This document shows, in pieces, positions 1 to 7,980 of a stretch of DNA of 12,244 nucleotides. Positions within the stretch are counted from its first letter, which is position 1; each line of letters opens with the position of its first letter. The position numbers were made by a program, and so were the translations under genes. This DNA is from Phosphoribacter sp964558825. Lineage in GTDB: Bacteria; Actinomycetota; Actinomycetes; Actinomycetales; Dermatophilaceae. The notes under the pieces are model-generated. The model searched no databases, was not told the origin of the DNA, and was given only the letters and a program-made list of their open reading frames with translations. The DNA is taken from the NCBI GenBank assembly GCA_964558825.1, contig CAZLGB010000095.1:1-12244 (forward strand), written 5' to 3'.

Positions 1-2
1 CG

Positions 3-437
3 GCGGCGATGCTCGCGCGCACGGCTCGGGTGCCGGCGACGTGGGGCGAGCTGCCCGACGCGGCTGCCCAGGTCGTCGCGCTCTTCGACGGGCCCTACAC
101 CGAGGCCGGGGCGCAGGCGATCGCCGGTGACCCCGCGGCGACGGCCGACATCTTCCGCGACCCCTATCTGGACGCCAGCCCCGATCCGCGCATCGTCCTC
201 GCGCTGTTGCGTGACGGGCCGGAGGCGGACGCCGGGCTGGCCGATGCTGTCGCTGACGCGGCGCGTGCGGCGGGCGTGCGGGTGTGCGAGCAGTCCGCGG
301 GGCCGGGTGAGCCGCTGGAGCGACTCGCCGACCTCGTCGCTCTCGTCGACTTCAGCGCGACCTATCTCGCGCTCGGGCTGGGGCTGGACCCGGCGACGTC
401 GCCGCACGTGGCCGATCTGCGCGACCGCACGAGCTGA
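3..437 (+). CDS. C-terminal part of a SIS-domain phosphoglucose/phosphomannose isomerase-like protein (TobH-like), 5' end outside window
   Basis: The reading frame is already open at the left edge, so the true start lies upstream; the ATG at 9 is internal or incidental. About 144 residues remain. The end, with DLVALVDFSATYLALGLGLD followed by a PHVADLRDR-like tail, is the kind of C-terminus I associate with bifunctional phosphoglucose/phosphomannose isomerase C-terminal domains and actinobacterial TobH proteins. These proteins bind phosphosugars through SIS folds and usually sit near manA and ahcY in actinobacteria. An ahcY gene does lie in this window, but about 10 kb away. Enzymatic activity cannot be judged because the N-terminal SIS subdomain is missing. 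The family call rests on recognised C-terminal sequence and gene neighbourhood and is moderately sure. Confidence 0.65.
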   Translation, partial: AAMLARTARVPATWGELPDAAAQVVALFDGPYTEAGAQAIAGDPAATADIFRDPYLDASPDPRIVLALLRDGPEADAGLADAVADAARAAGVRVCEQSAGPGEPLERLADLVALVDFSATYLALGLGLDPATSPHVADLRDRTS

Positions 438-472
438 CGGCCACGCGTCCTCGCGGCCGGGTGGTCGTCAGC
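433..472. terminator. Hairpin between convergent genes, probable bidirectional terminator
   Basis: Arms 433-443 and 462-472 pair over 11 bp with one G-T wobble. The loop contains a further CGCG/CGCG stem (444-447 with 452-455). The left arm overlaps the TGA of the upstream plus-strand gene. The hairpin sits in the 51-bp gap before the end of the minus-strand operon. There is no T-tract, as is common in high-GC actinobacteria. A second small stem (477-481 with 486-490) overlaps the stop codon of the minus-strand gene. Confidence 0.5.
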
Positions 473-488
473 GCTCGAGGCGGAAGCC

Positions 489-2117
489 TCAGTCCTCGGG
501 CACCATGGTGATCGACCCGCAGGGGCACTCGGCCACACACAGCCCGCAGCCCTTGCAGTAGTCGTAGTCGATGGCATAGCCCTTGGCGATGTCGACCTTC
601 TTCACCGCGTTGTCCGGGCACACCCCGAAGCAGTTGTCGCACGCGAAGCAGTTGCCGCACGACATGCACCGGCGCGCCTCGAACTGCGCCGTCTGCTCGT
701 CGAGCCCCTTGACGACCTCGTCGAAGGTCGAGGCCCGCCGCGCCCCTTCGAGGTGCTCGCGGTGCTGGTGGGGTGCGTCGGCGTAGTACCACGTCGTCAG
801 CTTGTCGAAGGTCGCCACCGGGTGCTTGGCCCCCGGAGCGTATGCCGTGCCCCGCAAGTAGCCGTCGATATGGCGAGCGGCCTTCTTGCCGTGGCCGACG
901 GCGACGGTGACCGTGCGCTCGGCCGGCACCATGTCGCCGCCGGCGAAGACGCCGGCGCGGCCGGTCATCATCGTCGCGTCGACCTTGACCACGCCGTCGG
1001 TGACCTCGATGCCGGCAGCGCCGTCGAGGAAGGTGAGGTCGGACTCCTGACCCAGCGCGAGGATGAGCGAGTCAGCCTCGAGCTCCTCGAATTCGCCGGT
1101 GGGCTGCGGGAATCCGGTCTCATCGAGGGCCATCTTCTCGACGACCATCTTGCCCTCGTCGACGTGCTTGATCGTCGAGAGCCACTTGAGCAGGATGCCC
1201 TCCTCGAGCGCCTCCTCGACCTCGAAGTCGTGGGCGGGCATCTTGTCGCGATTGCGCCGGTAGACGATGATCGCCTCTTCGGCGCCCAGCCGCTTGGCCG
1301 TGCGGGCGGCGTCGATCGCCGTGTTGCCGCCGCCGTAGATGACGACCTTGCGGCCGAGCATCGGCTTCTCTTCCTCGGTCTCCACATCGTGCAGATAGGA
1401 GACGGCGTCGAGGATCTTCGCCGACTCGCCGGCCGGGATGTAGGCCCGCTTGCCGATGTGCGCACCGACGGCGAGGAAGACCGCGTCGAAGCCCTCGGCG
1501 AGGACGTCCTCGAGATTGCTCACCTTGGCGTTGAGCTCGATGGCGACCCCGAGGTCGGTGATCCGCTTGACCTCGGCGTCGAGGATCTCGCGCGGGAGCC
1601 GATAGCTGGGGATGCCGAAGCGCATCATCCCGCCGACCATCGGGCCGGCGTCGCGCACCGTCACCTCGTGCCCGAGCCGGCGCAGGTGGTATGCCGCCGA
1701 CAGTCCGGAGGGTCCGGAACCGACGACGAGCACGCGCTTGCCGGACAGGCGCTCGGCCGCGACGGGCTCGAAGGCCCAACCGGATGCGAGGGCCTGGTCG
1801 CCGAGGAAGCGCTCGACCGCGTTGATCCCGACGGCCTCGTCGACCTCGGCCCGGTTGCAGGCGCTCTGGCACGGGTGGTAGCAGACCCGGCCCATGATCG
1901 CCGGGAAGGGGTTGTCGAGGGTGAGTTGGCGCCAGGCCGCCTCGTAGTCACCCTCCTCGGCGTGGAAGAGCCACTGCTGGATGTTCTCGCCGGCGGGGCA
2001 GGCCTGATTGCACGGGGGCAGCAGGTCGACATAGAGCGGCTTCTCGGTCCGCCACGAGCCGGTGCGGTTGGCCAGGCTCGAACCGATGTCGAGGGTGATG
2101 GCGAACGGCTTGTCCAT
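489..2117 (-). CDS. GltD-like FAD/NAD(P) oxidoreductase fused to a C-terminal 2[4Fe-4S] ferredoxin; electron-transfer subunit of the 2-oxoacid oxidoreductase
   Basis: The protein has 542 residues. Its start is the ATG at 2117, which shares one base with the TGA of the upstream gene (TGATG). A GGAGG lies 10 nt upstream, and the frame before it is only a shadow of the beta gene. Residues 36-87 carry cysteines C36, C40, C79, C83 and C87, as in the Fe-S N-terminal domain of the glutamate synthase small subunit. An FAD fingerprint GSGPSG lies at 133-138 and a second dinucleotide site GGGNTA at 262-267. The tail holds two ferredoxin motifs: C490/C493/C496/C500-P and C521/C524/C527/C531-P, with extra cysteines C484 and C487. 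As last gene of the gamma-alpha-beta operon, it most likely carries electrons between the oxidoreductase and NAD(P). It would combine the roles of the separate delta (ferredoxin) and epsilon (flavoprotein) subunits of phenylglyoxylate dehydrogenase-type enzymes. No glutamate synthase large subunit is nearby, which argues against GltD itself. The preferred nucleotide (NAD or NADP) is not readable. Confidence 0.87.
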   Translation of the reverse strand: MDKPFAITLDIGSSLANRTGSWRTEKPLYVDLLPPCNQACPAGENIQQWLFHAEEGDYEAAWRQLTLDNPFPAIMGRVCYHPCQSACNRAEVDEAVGINAVERFLGDQALASGWAFEPVAAERLSGKRVLVVGSGPSGLSAAYHLRRLGHEVTVRDAGPMVGGMMRFGIPSYRLPREILDAEVKRITDLGVAIELNAKVSNLEDVLAEGFDAVFLAVGAHIGKRAYIPAGESAKILDAVSYLHDVETEEEKPMLGRKVVIYGGGNTAIDAARTAKRLGAEEAIIVYRRNRDKMPAHDFEVEEALEEGILLKWLSTIKHVDEGKMVVEKMALDETGFPQPTGEFEELEADSLILALGQESDLTFLDGAAGIEVTDGVVKVDATMMTGRAGVFAGGDMVPAERTVTVAVGHGKKAARHIDGYLRGTAYAPGAKHPVATFDKLTTWYYADAPHQHREHLEGARRASTFDEVVKGLDEQTAQFEARRCMSCGNCFACDNCFGVCPDNAVKKVDIAKGYAIDYDYCKGCGLCVAECPCGSITMVPED

Positions 2118-3316
2118 CAGGCCTTGGCCTCCGTCTCGGTGGTGCCGGCCGCTCCGGGCACGGTCTGGGTGGTGAAGGACGAGTCGTGCACTTCGTGCTG
2201 GTCGGTCGCATCGGACCGCTCGGGCGAGCTCCCACCGGGGAGCAGGTTGTAGCGGCGGATGTTGCGGTCGGCCTGCGCCTGCAGCCGGTCGATGACGTCC
2301 TGCCGGCGGGTCGGGCTGAACAGGTGCGCGTAGCGTTTCTGCCCGCGCAGATAGTCCTCGACGGGGACGAGTCGGCGGATCGGCGAGGAGGCGACGACCT
2401 CGCCGTACTCGGCCTCGAAGACCGGGAAGAGTCCGCTCTGAGTGGCCAACCGCGCGACCTTGATCGTGTCGCACGACGCCGTGCCCCAGCCGAGCGGGCA
2501 GGGCACCATGACGTGGATGTAGCGCGCCCCGTGCATCGACATGGCCCGGGTGACCTTGGCCTCGAGGTCACGTAGGTCGGCGACCGAAGCCGTTGCGACA
2601 TAGGGGATCTCGTGGGCCATGGCGATGCGGGGGAGGTCCTTGCCCTGGCCAAAGACGTTGCCGGGCTCGGCGCCGACGGCCTGGGTGGTCGCCGTGCGAG
2701 CAGCCGGGGGAGTGGCGCCGGAGCGCTGCACCCCCGTGTTCATGTAGGCCTCGTTGTCGTAACAGATGTAGAGCACGTCGTCATTGCGCTCGAACATCCC
2801 CGACAGGGCTCCGAAGCCGATGTCGACGGTGCCACCGTCGCCGCCCTGGGCGACGACGCGGATGTCGGTCTTGCCCATCGCCTTGTATGCCGCGGCGACA
2901 CCGGAGGCGACGGCCGGGGCGTTGCCGAAGAGCGAGTGCAGCCAGGCGACCCGCCAGGACGTCTCCGGATAGGGGGTCGAGAAGACCTCGAGGCAGCCGG
3001 TGGCGTTGACGGCGACCAGCTGGCCCCCGGCGGCGGCCATCGCCGCGTCGAGGGCATAGCGGGCGCCGAGCGCCTCGCCGCACCCCTGGCAGGCCCGGTG
3101 GCCCGAGGTGAGGGCGTTGGTGCGGTCGGGGTCGGACTGCACCGAGCGGGCCTCGACGGGCAGCAGCCGGTTGCCGACGGCGAAGGAGCCCACCTGGTAG
3201 AACTTCACCGGCTTGGTGGCCGGGGCCTCGTGCAAGACGTCGGGGATGACGCCGTGGTGATAGCCGGCGGGGTCGACCCGGTCGGCGGTCGCGGCATCCG
3301 TTTCGGGAGTGGTCAT
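2117..3316 (-). CDS. 2-oxoacid:acceptor oxidoreductase, beta (thiamine diphosphate) subunit
   Basis: The protein has 399 residues with an ATG start. AGGAG (3325-3329) lies 8 nt upstream and overlaps the TAA of the alpha gene; the gap between them is 12 nt. The thiamine diphosphate signature begins at GGDGG (158-162) and runs to YDNEAYMNTG (186-195), with N188 as the expected metal-binding Asn. Likely ligands of the proximal [4Fe-4S] cluster are the CQGC pair C76/C79, C108 in the ATGCLEV segment, and C273 in PCPLGW. This subunit would catalyse oxidative decarboxylation of a 2-oxoacid to acyl-CoA in the cytoplasm. The protein is longer than typical PorB-type subunits: about 65 residues precede the conserved core, and a polar tail rich in S, T, E and D occupies about 361-399. 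Family assignment is secure; the substrate (pyruvate, 2-oxoglutarate or an aromatic oxoacid) is not. Confidence 0.9.
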   Translation of the reverse strand: MTTPETDAATADRVDPAGYHHGVIPDVLHEAPATKPVKFYQVGSFAVGNRLLPVEARSVQSDPDRTNALTSGHRACQGCGEALGARYALDAAMAAAGGQLVAVNATGCLEVFSTPYPETSWRVAWLHSLFGNAPAVASGVAAAYKAMGKTDIRVVAQGGDGGTVDIGFGALSGMFERNDDVLYICYDNEAYMNTGVQRSGATPPAARTATTQAVGAEPGNVFGQGKDLPRIAMAHEIPYVATASVADLRDLEAKVTRAMSMHGARYIHVMVPCPLGWGTASCDTIKVARLATQSGLFPVFEAEYGEVVASSPIRRLVPVEDYLRGQKRYAHLFSPTRRQDVIDRLQAQADRNIRRYNLLPGGSSPERSDATDQHEVHDSSFTTQTVPGAAGTTETEAKA

Positions 3317-3328
3317 GTCAGCGGCTCC

Positions 3329-4582
3329 TTAGACCGACGCGGCGCGCACGGCACCGAGGTCGCGCAGCAGGTTTTCGGCGGAGGGTCCCGATCGGCGTCC
3401 GGCGCGGGTCCGGGCCAGCTCGCGGTCGACCAGGTCGCGGTCGAGATCGAGGAAGGTGAGCGGTTCGAGCTGGTCGGCGACGGCCGCATCGAGCATCCCG
3501 TGCAGGGACGACTTGAGGATCGGGCGACCGCCCAGACCGGCGACGACGGTGTAGTTCTTGATCGGGTGGGAGGACATCGCCATCCGCACGTGCGAGGCGA
3601 CGATGCCGCCGATGCCGACCGAGAACGCCTTCTCCAGGCAGACGAAGCGCTTGGCTGCACCGATCGCCGCCTCGACCGCCGCCAGCGGGAACGGCCGGAA
3701 GGACGTGATGCCGAGCACGCCGATGCGCTCGCCGCGCTCGCGGCGCTCGTCGATGACGTCCTTGATGGTGCCGAGGACCGAGCCCAGCGCGATGACGACG
3801 GTCTCGGCGTCCTCGAGCCGATAGGTGTGCACGAGCCCGCCGGAGTCGCGCCCGAAGATCTCCTTGAACTCCGCGGCCACGGCCGGGATCAGCTCGAGCG
3901 CCTGCATCTGCTTGTCATGGGCGAGATAGCGCACCTCGGTGAAGGCCTCCGGCCCGACCATGGCACCGATCGACACGGGGTCGGCCGGGTCGAGGACCTG
4001 GCGCGGGTCGAAGGGCGGCAGGAAGCGGTCGACGTCGGCCTGCTCGGGCAGGTCGACCTCCTCGACGGCGTGGGTGAGGATGAAGCCGTCCATGCAGACC
4101 ATGACGGGGATCGACAGGGCCTCGGCGATCTTGAAGGCCTGCACGTGCAGGTCGGCCGCCTCCTGGTTGGTCTCGGCATACAGCTGGATCCACCCGGAGT
4201 CGCGCTGGCTCATCGCGTCGGTGTGGTCGTTCCAGATGTTGATCGGCGCGCCGATGGCTCGGTTGGCGACGGTCATGACGATCGGCAACCCCAGGCCCGA
4301 GGCGTTGTAGACCGCCTCGACCATGAAGAGCAGCCCTTGGCTGGCGGTGGCGGTGTAGGTGCGGGCGCCCGCCGCCGATGAGCCGATCGCGACCGACATC
4401 GCCGCGAACTCGCTCTCGACGTTGACGTATTCGCAGCCGGGCAGCTCGCCCTTCTTGACGATGGCCGACAGCCCCTCGACGATGTGCGTCTGCGGCGAGA
4501 TCGGGTAGGCGCAGATGACCTGCGGGCGGCAGGCGGAGACCGCCCGCGCGACCGCCATCGAGCCTTCGATTTGGGTGCGCAC
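3329..4582 (-). CDS. 2-oxoacid:acceptor oxidoreductase, alpha subunit
   Basis: The protein has 417 residues with a GTG start. AGGAG (4591-4595) lies 8 nt upstream and overlaps the TAG of the gamma gene, so the two are 11 nt apart and probably translationally coupled. The N-terminal pyrimidine-binding domain shows AYPISPQTHIVEGL (25-38), NVESEFAAMS (54-63) with the acidic residues expected to activate thiamine diphosphate, and ARTYTATASQGLLFM (73-87). A linker leads to the transketolase-C-like domain with GSVLGTIKDVI (267-277) and ITSFRPFP (292-299). In classical pyruvate:ferredoxin oxidoreductases the first motif reads YPITPS; the YPISPQTH form reminds me of phenylglyoxylate dehydrogenase-type alpha subunits. 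I therefore keep the substrate open. It needs the gamma and beta subunits for activity. Confidence 0.9.
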   Translation of the reverse strand: MRTQIEGSMAVARAVSACRPQVICAYPISPQTHIVEGLSAIVKKGELPGCEYVNVESEFAAMSVAIGSSAAGARTYTATASQGLLFMVEAVYNASGLGLPIVMTVANRAIGAPINIWNDHTDAMSQRDSGWIQLYAETNQEAADLHVQAFKIAEALSIPVMVCMDGFILTHAVEEVDLPEQADVDRFLPPFDPRQVLDPADPVSIGAMVGPEAFTEVRYLAHDKQMQALELIPAVAAEFKEIFGRDSGGLVHTYRLEDAETVVIALGSVLGTIKDVIDERRERGERIGVLGITSFRPFPLAAVEAAIGAAKRFVCLEKAFSVGIGGIVASHVRMAMSSHPIKNYTVVAGLGGRPILKSSLHGMLDAAVADQLEPLTFLDLDRDLVDRELARTRAGRRSGPSAENLLRDLGAVRAASV

Positions 4583-4593
4583 GAGGGTTGCTC

Positions 4594-5175
4594 CTAGGAG
4601 TTGGCGGGGGCGGGGATGAGGGTGCGGACGAGGTCGTATGCCGCGGTCGCGGCGGCCGCGTTCTTGGCGCCGAGCGCGCCGGGGAAGTGCTCCTCCATCG
4701 CCTCGATCAGGGCGGGGAGATGGACGATGCCGGTGAAGGCGGCCAGCCCGCCGAGCATCACGAGATTGGGCACCGGGCGGCCGATGTGCTCGCGCGCGAT
4801 GTCGGTGGCGGGGATGGTGAGCAGGCGGCCGGCGCCGAGTCGCTGCGCCAGACTCTCCAACCCCAACTCGGCCGGTGTGGCCGTGGAGTTGATGAGCACG
4901 TAGCCGCGCTCCTTGAGCCCGGCGAAGACGTCGACCTGGTGCAGCAACGTGGCGTCCTGCACGACGAGAGCGTCCGGGTGCACGACGGGCTCGCGCACGC
5001 GGATCTGCTGGTCGGCGATCCGGCAGAAGGCGACGACGGGGGCCCCTGTCCGCTCGGATCCGAAGCTGGGGAAGGCCTGGGCGTGGCGGCCCTCGTCGAA
5101 TGCGGCGACGGAGAGCAACTCGGCGGCGGTGACGACGCCCTGTCCGCCCCGGCCGTGGATGCGGACCTCAAACAT
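4594..5175 (-). CDS. 2-oxoacid:acceptor oxidoreductase, gamma subunit
   Basis: The protein has 193 residues and is the first gene of the minus-strand operon. It begins MFEVRIHGRGGQGVVTAAEL, the diagnostic start of the gamma domain of pyruvate/2-oxoacid:ferredoxin oxidoreductases. PSFGSERTGAPV (36-47) is the second family hallmark. In related enzymes this domain helps bind coenzyme A. I place the start at the ATG at 5175 because the conserved domain begins there. A longer open frame reaches 5469 but reads antisense through the divergent promoter and the start of the DUF808 gene. The ribosome binding site is weak: no clear GGAGG is visible, and a TTG three codons upstream (5184) is an alternative. 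Short spacing to the alpha gene supports a single transcript. Confidence 0.9.
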   Translation of the reverse strand: MFEVRIHGRGGQGVVTAAELLSVAAFDEGRHAQAFPSFGSERTGAPVVAFCRIADQQIRVREPVVHPDALVVQDATLLHQVDVFAGLKERGYVLINSTATPAELGLESLAQRLGAGRLLTIPATDIAREHIGRPVPNLVMLGGLAAFTGIVHLPALIEAMEEHFPGALGAKNAAAATAAYDLVRTLIPAPANS

Positions 5176-5202
5176 GCTCGTCAACGTATGCCGCAGGTCA
5201 CG

Positions 5203-5227
5203 ATTGTGCAAAGGGACCAATGGTCCC
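5203..5227. promoter_or_regulatory. Divergent control region: 15-bp palindrome next to a TTGTGCA-type box (composite element, copy 1)
   Basis: A perfect inverted repeat, GGGACCA-A-TGGTCCC, lies at 5213-5227 in the 101-bp gap between the gamma gene (minus) and the small leader ORF (plus). Immediately beside it is ATTGTGCAAAG (5203-5213). On the minus strand the CACAAT within that box (5208-5203) could act as a -10 element for the oxidoreductase operon, which would put the palindrome inside the promoter. The half-sites GGGAC and GTCCC equal those of DosR/DevR hypoxia boxes, but the spacer is five bases rather than four. A similar element occurs upstream of the transcarboxylase genes. The palindrome is seen directly; the operator role is inferred. 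Confidence 0.5.
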
Positions 5228-5264
5228 CACTTGTCCACCAACCTGCCCGCGTCGGCAGTTTCGT

Positions 5265-5270
5265 TAGGCT
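5265..5270 (+). promoter_or_regulatory. Candidate -10 element for the leader ORF / DUF808 gene
   Basis: TAGGCT ends six bases before the ATG at 5277, the spacing expected if transcription starts on that ATG, giving a leaderless mRNA. I see no convincing -35 box, which is common for actinobacterial promoters. This is a visual match only. Confidence 0.35.
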
Positions 5271-5276
5271 GCAAGC

Positions 5277-5326
5277 ATGCTCGACGGCTGCTCTGACCCA
5301 TATCGCCGCCCGCGGGAGGCCGGCCG

Positions 5327-5330
<4 letters not shown>
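5277..5330 (+). CDS. Possible 17-codon leader peptide, stop overlapping the DUF808 start
   Basis: ATG at 5277 opens a frame encoding MLDGCSDPYRRPREAGR and ends at TGA 5328-5330. It overlaps the GTG start of the next gene by the four bases GTGA. A candidate -10 sits just upstream, so translation could begin on a leaderless transcript and couple into the membrane-protein gene. The peptide matches no family I know. The frame is short enough to be chance; the GTGA junction and the promoter spacing are the only support. Confidence 0.3.
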
Positions 5331-6262
<932 letters not shown>

Positions 6263-6265
6263 GGA

Positions 6266-6293
6266 TCCCGCCGGCGAAGGCTCCGCGGCGGGG
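6266..6293 (+). terminator. Possible terminator hairpin after the DUF808 gene
   Basis: CCCGCCG (6267-6273) pairs with CGGCGGG (6286-6292), with a possible outer T-G pair and a 12-base loop. It lies just after the TGA at 6260-6262. No T-run follows. The sequence is GC-rich, so chance pairing is possible. Confidence 0.4.
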
Positions 6294-6333
6294 CCGGGTG
6301 AACAACCGGTGACCACGCGGCATACAGCGGGGA

Positions 6334-6394
6334 ATTGCGCACAAAGGCGGGCCAGAGGTCCCAATGCGACCTCGTGCGACCTGTGGCACATTGG
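6334..6394. promoter_or_regulatory. Upstream control region of the transcarboxylase genes (composite element, copy 2, plus direct and inverted repeats)
   Basis: ATTGCGCACAAAGG (6334-6347) is followed by GGGCCAGAGGTCCC (6349-6362). Compared with copy 1, 21 of 25 aligned bases agree if two 2-base gaps are allowed. In this copy the half-sites are GGGCC and GTCCC with a four-base spacer, one mismatch from a DosR-like GGGAC-N4-GTCCC. Just downstream TGCGACCT occurs twice exactly 10 bp apart (6365-6372 and 6375-6382). CCAATG (6361-6366) is mirrored by CATTGG (6389-6394). I could not identify a convincing -10/-35 pair in the 201-bp gap. The repeats are visible; the regulatory role is inferred. Confidence 0.4.
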
Positions 6395-6463
6395 CGCCAG
6401 GACGGAACGTCGCCCCTTGTTGTGGGCCCCGTCCGACTCCCGCCGTCGGAAGGTTGACCCACG

Positions 6464-7969
6464 ATGAGCAAGAAGATCGACATCACCGAGCTGGCCCTGC
6501 GCGATGCTCACCAGAGCCTCTTTGCGACTCGCATGGCGCTGGAGGACATGGTGCCGATTTGCGAGGAGATCGACCAAGCCGGCTACTGGAGCGTCGAGTG
6601 CTGGGGCGGCGCGACCTTCGACGCGTGCATCCGCTTCCTCAACGAGGACCCGTGGGTGCGGCTGCGGACCTTCCGCGAGCTGCTGCCCAACTCCAAGCTG
6701 CAGATGCTGCTGCGCGGGCAGAACCTGCTCGGCTACCGGCACTACGAGGACGAGGTCGTCGACCGCTTCGTCGGCAAGGCCGTCGAAAACGGGATGGACG
6801 TCTTCCGCACCTTCGACGCCCTCAACGACGTGCGCAATGTCGAGCGGGCGATCAAGGCCGTCAAGCGCGAGGGCGCCCACGCCCAGGGCACGCTCTGCTA
6901 CACGGTGAGCCAGCTGCACACCGTCGAGGGCTACGTCCAGATGGCGCGCGACCTCATGGACCTCGGCTGCGACTCGCTCTGCCTCAAGGACATGGCCGCG
7001 CTGCTGCAGCCGCAACCGGCATACGACATCGTCAAGGCGATCAAGGACGACCTCGGCGAGGACGTGCGCATCCACATCCACTGCCACGCGACGACCGGCG
7101 TCACCCTCGTGTCGCTGATGAAGGGCATCGAGGCCGGTGCCGACTGCGTCGACTCGGCGATCTCCTCGATGAGCCTGGGCCCGGGTCACAATCCCACCGA
7201 GAGCCTCGTCGCCATGCTCGAGGGCACGCCCTATCACACCGAGCTCGACGAGGAGCGGCTGCTCAAGATCAAGGACTACTTCGCCGGAATCCGGCCCAAG
7301 TACGCCGAATTCGCGTCCAACATCGTCGGCGTCGAGACCGAGATCTTCAAGAGCCAGATCCCCGGCGGGATGATCTCCAACATGGAGAGCCAGCTCAAGG
7401 CTCAGGGGGCGGCCGACCGGATCAAGGAGGTCATGGAGGAGGTCCCGCGGGTGCGCGCCGACGCCGGCTATCCGCCCCTGGTCACCCCCTCCAGCCAGAT
7501 CGTCGGCACCCAGGCCGTCTTCAACGTCATGATGGGCCGCTACAAGGTGCTGACCGGCGAGTTCGCCGACGTCATGCTCGGCTACTACGGCTCCACCCTG
7601 GGGGTGCCCAACCCCGAGGTCGTCGAGATCGCCCGCCAGCAGGCCAAGAAGGACCCCATCACCGTGCGTCCGGCCGACCTGCTGCCGCCCGAGTGGGACA
7701 AGGACCGCGAGGAGGCTGCCGCGCTGCAGGGCTTCAACGGCAGCGACGAGGACGTGCTGACCTACGCGATGTTCCCCAAGGTCGCCCCGACCTTCTTCGG
7801 CACCCGCGACCAAGGCCCCAAGAACGTCGGCAAGGACCCCGACGTGCTCGCCGCCGAGAAGGCCGCAGCCGCCGCCGGTGCCCAGCCCGGCAACCCGGTC
7901 CGCACGCCGGTCCGCTACAAGGTCATCGTCAACGGCGCCCCCCACAGCGTCTCCGTCCAGCCGTCCTGA
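6464..7969 (+). CDS. Methylmalonyl-CoA carboxyltransferase (transcarboxylase) 5S subunit, pyruvate carboxyltransferase
   Basis: The protein has 501 residues with an ATG start and GGAAGG 10 nt upstream. It resembles the Propionibacterium 5S subunit along its length: LALRDAHQSLFATRMALEDM (10-29), YWSVECWGGATFD (41-53), MLLRGQNLLGYRHY (81-94) and SSMSLGPGHNPTES (234-247). Expected metal ligands fall at D14, H206 and H208, and the carboxylated lysine at K175 in CLKDMAALLQPQPAYD. These all keep the same offset of nine from the P. shermanii residues I remember (D23, H215, H217, K184). The subunit takes CO2 from carboxybiotin on the 1.3S subunit and transfers it to pyruvate, giving oxaloacetate. It heads the 5S-12S-small-1.3S cluster. 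No biotin carboxylase is present, which favours transcarboxylase over pyruvate carboxylase or an oxaloacetate decarboxylase. Confidence 0.95.
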   Translation: MSKKIDITELALRDAHQSLFATRMALEDMVPICEEIDQAGYWSVECWGGATFDACIRFLNEDPWVRLRTFRELLPNSKLQMLLRGQNLLGYRHYEDEVVDRFVGKAVENGMDVFRTFDALNDVRNVERAIKAVKREGAHAQGTLCYTVSQLHTVEGYVQMARDLMDLGCDSLCLKDMAALLQPQPAYDIVKAIKDDLGEDVRIHIHCHATTGVTLVSLMKGIEAGADCVDSAISSMSLGPGHNPTESLVAMLEGTPYHTELDEERLLKIKDYFAGIRPKYAEFASNIVGVETEIFKSQIPGGMISNMESQLKAQGAADRIKEVMEEVPRVRADAGYPPLVTPSSQIVGTQAVFNVMMGRYKVLTGEFADVMLGYYGSTLGVPNPEVVEIARQQAKKDPITVRPADLLPPEWDKDREEAAALQGFNGSDEDVLTYAMFPKVAPTFFGTRDQGPKNVGKDPDVLAAEKAAAAAGAQPGNPVRTPVRYKVIVNGAPHSVSVQPS

Positions 7970-7980
7970 AAGGGCACATC

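Noticed and set aside
2118..2474. 119-residue N-terminal extension of the GltD-like/ferredoxin gene
   Set aside because: It lies antisense-free but out of frame within the beta subunit gene, is Arg/Gly-rich and unlike the family. The ATG at 2117 with GGAGG upstream and TGATG overlap is the better start.
2612..4381. Long plus-strand open frame antisense to the oxidoreductase alpha and beta genes (589 codons)
   Set aside because: Composition (V, G, D, R, L repeats) is that of an antisense shadow of high-GC codons; no domain is recognisable and no ribosome binding site fits.
6364..7980. Open frame continuous with the 12S gene, suggesting a giant 1056-residue protein
   Set aside because: It runs out of frame across the well-conserved 5S gene, and its translation is the low-complexity Arg/Gly/Pro type of GC-rich shadows. 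12S homology begins at the GTG at 7981.
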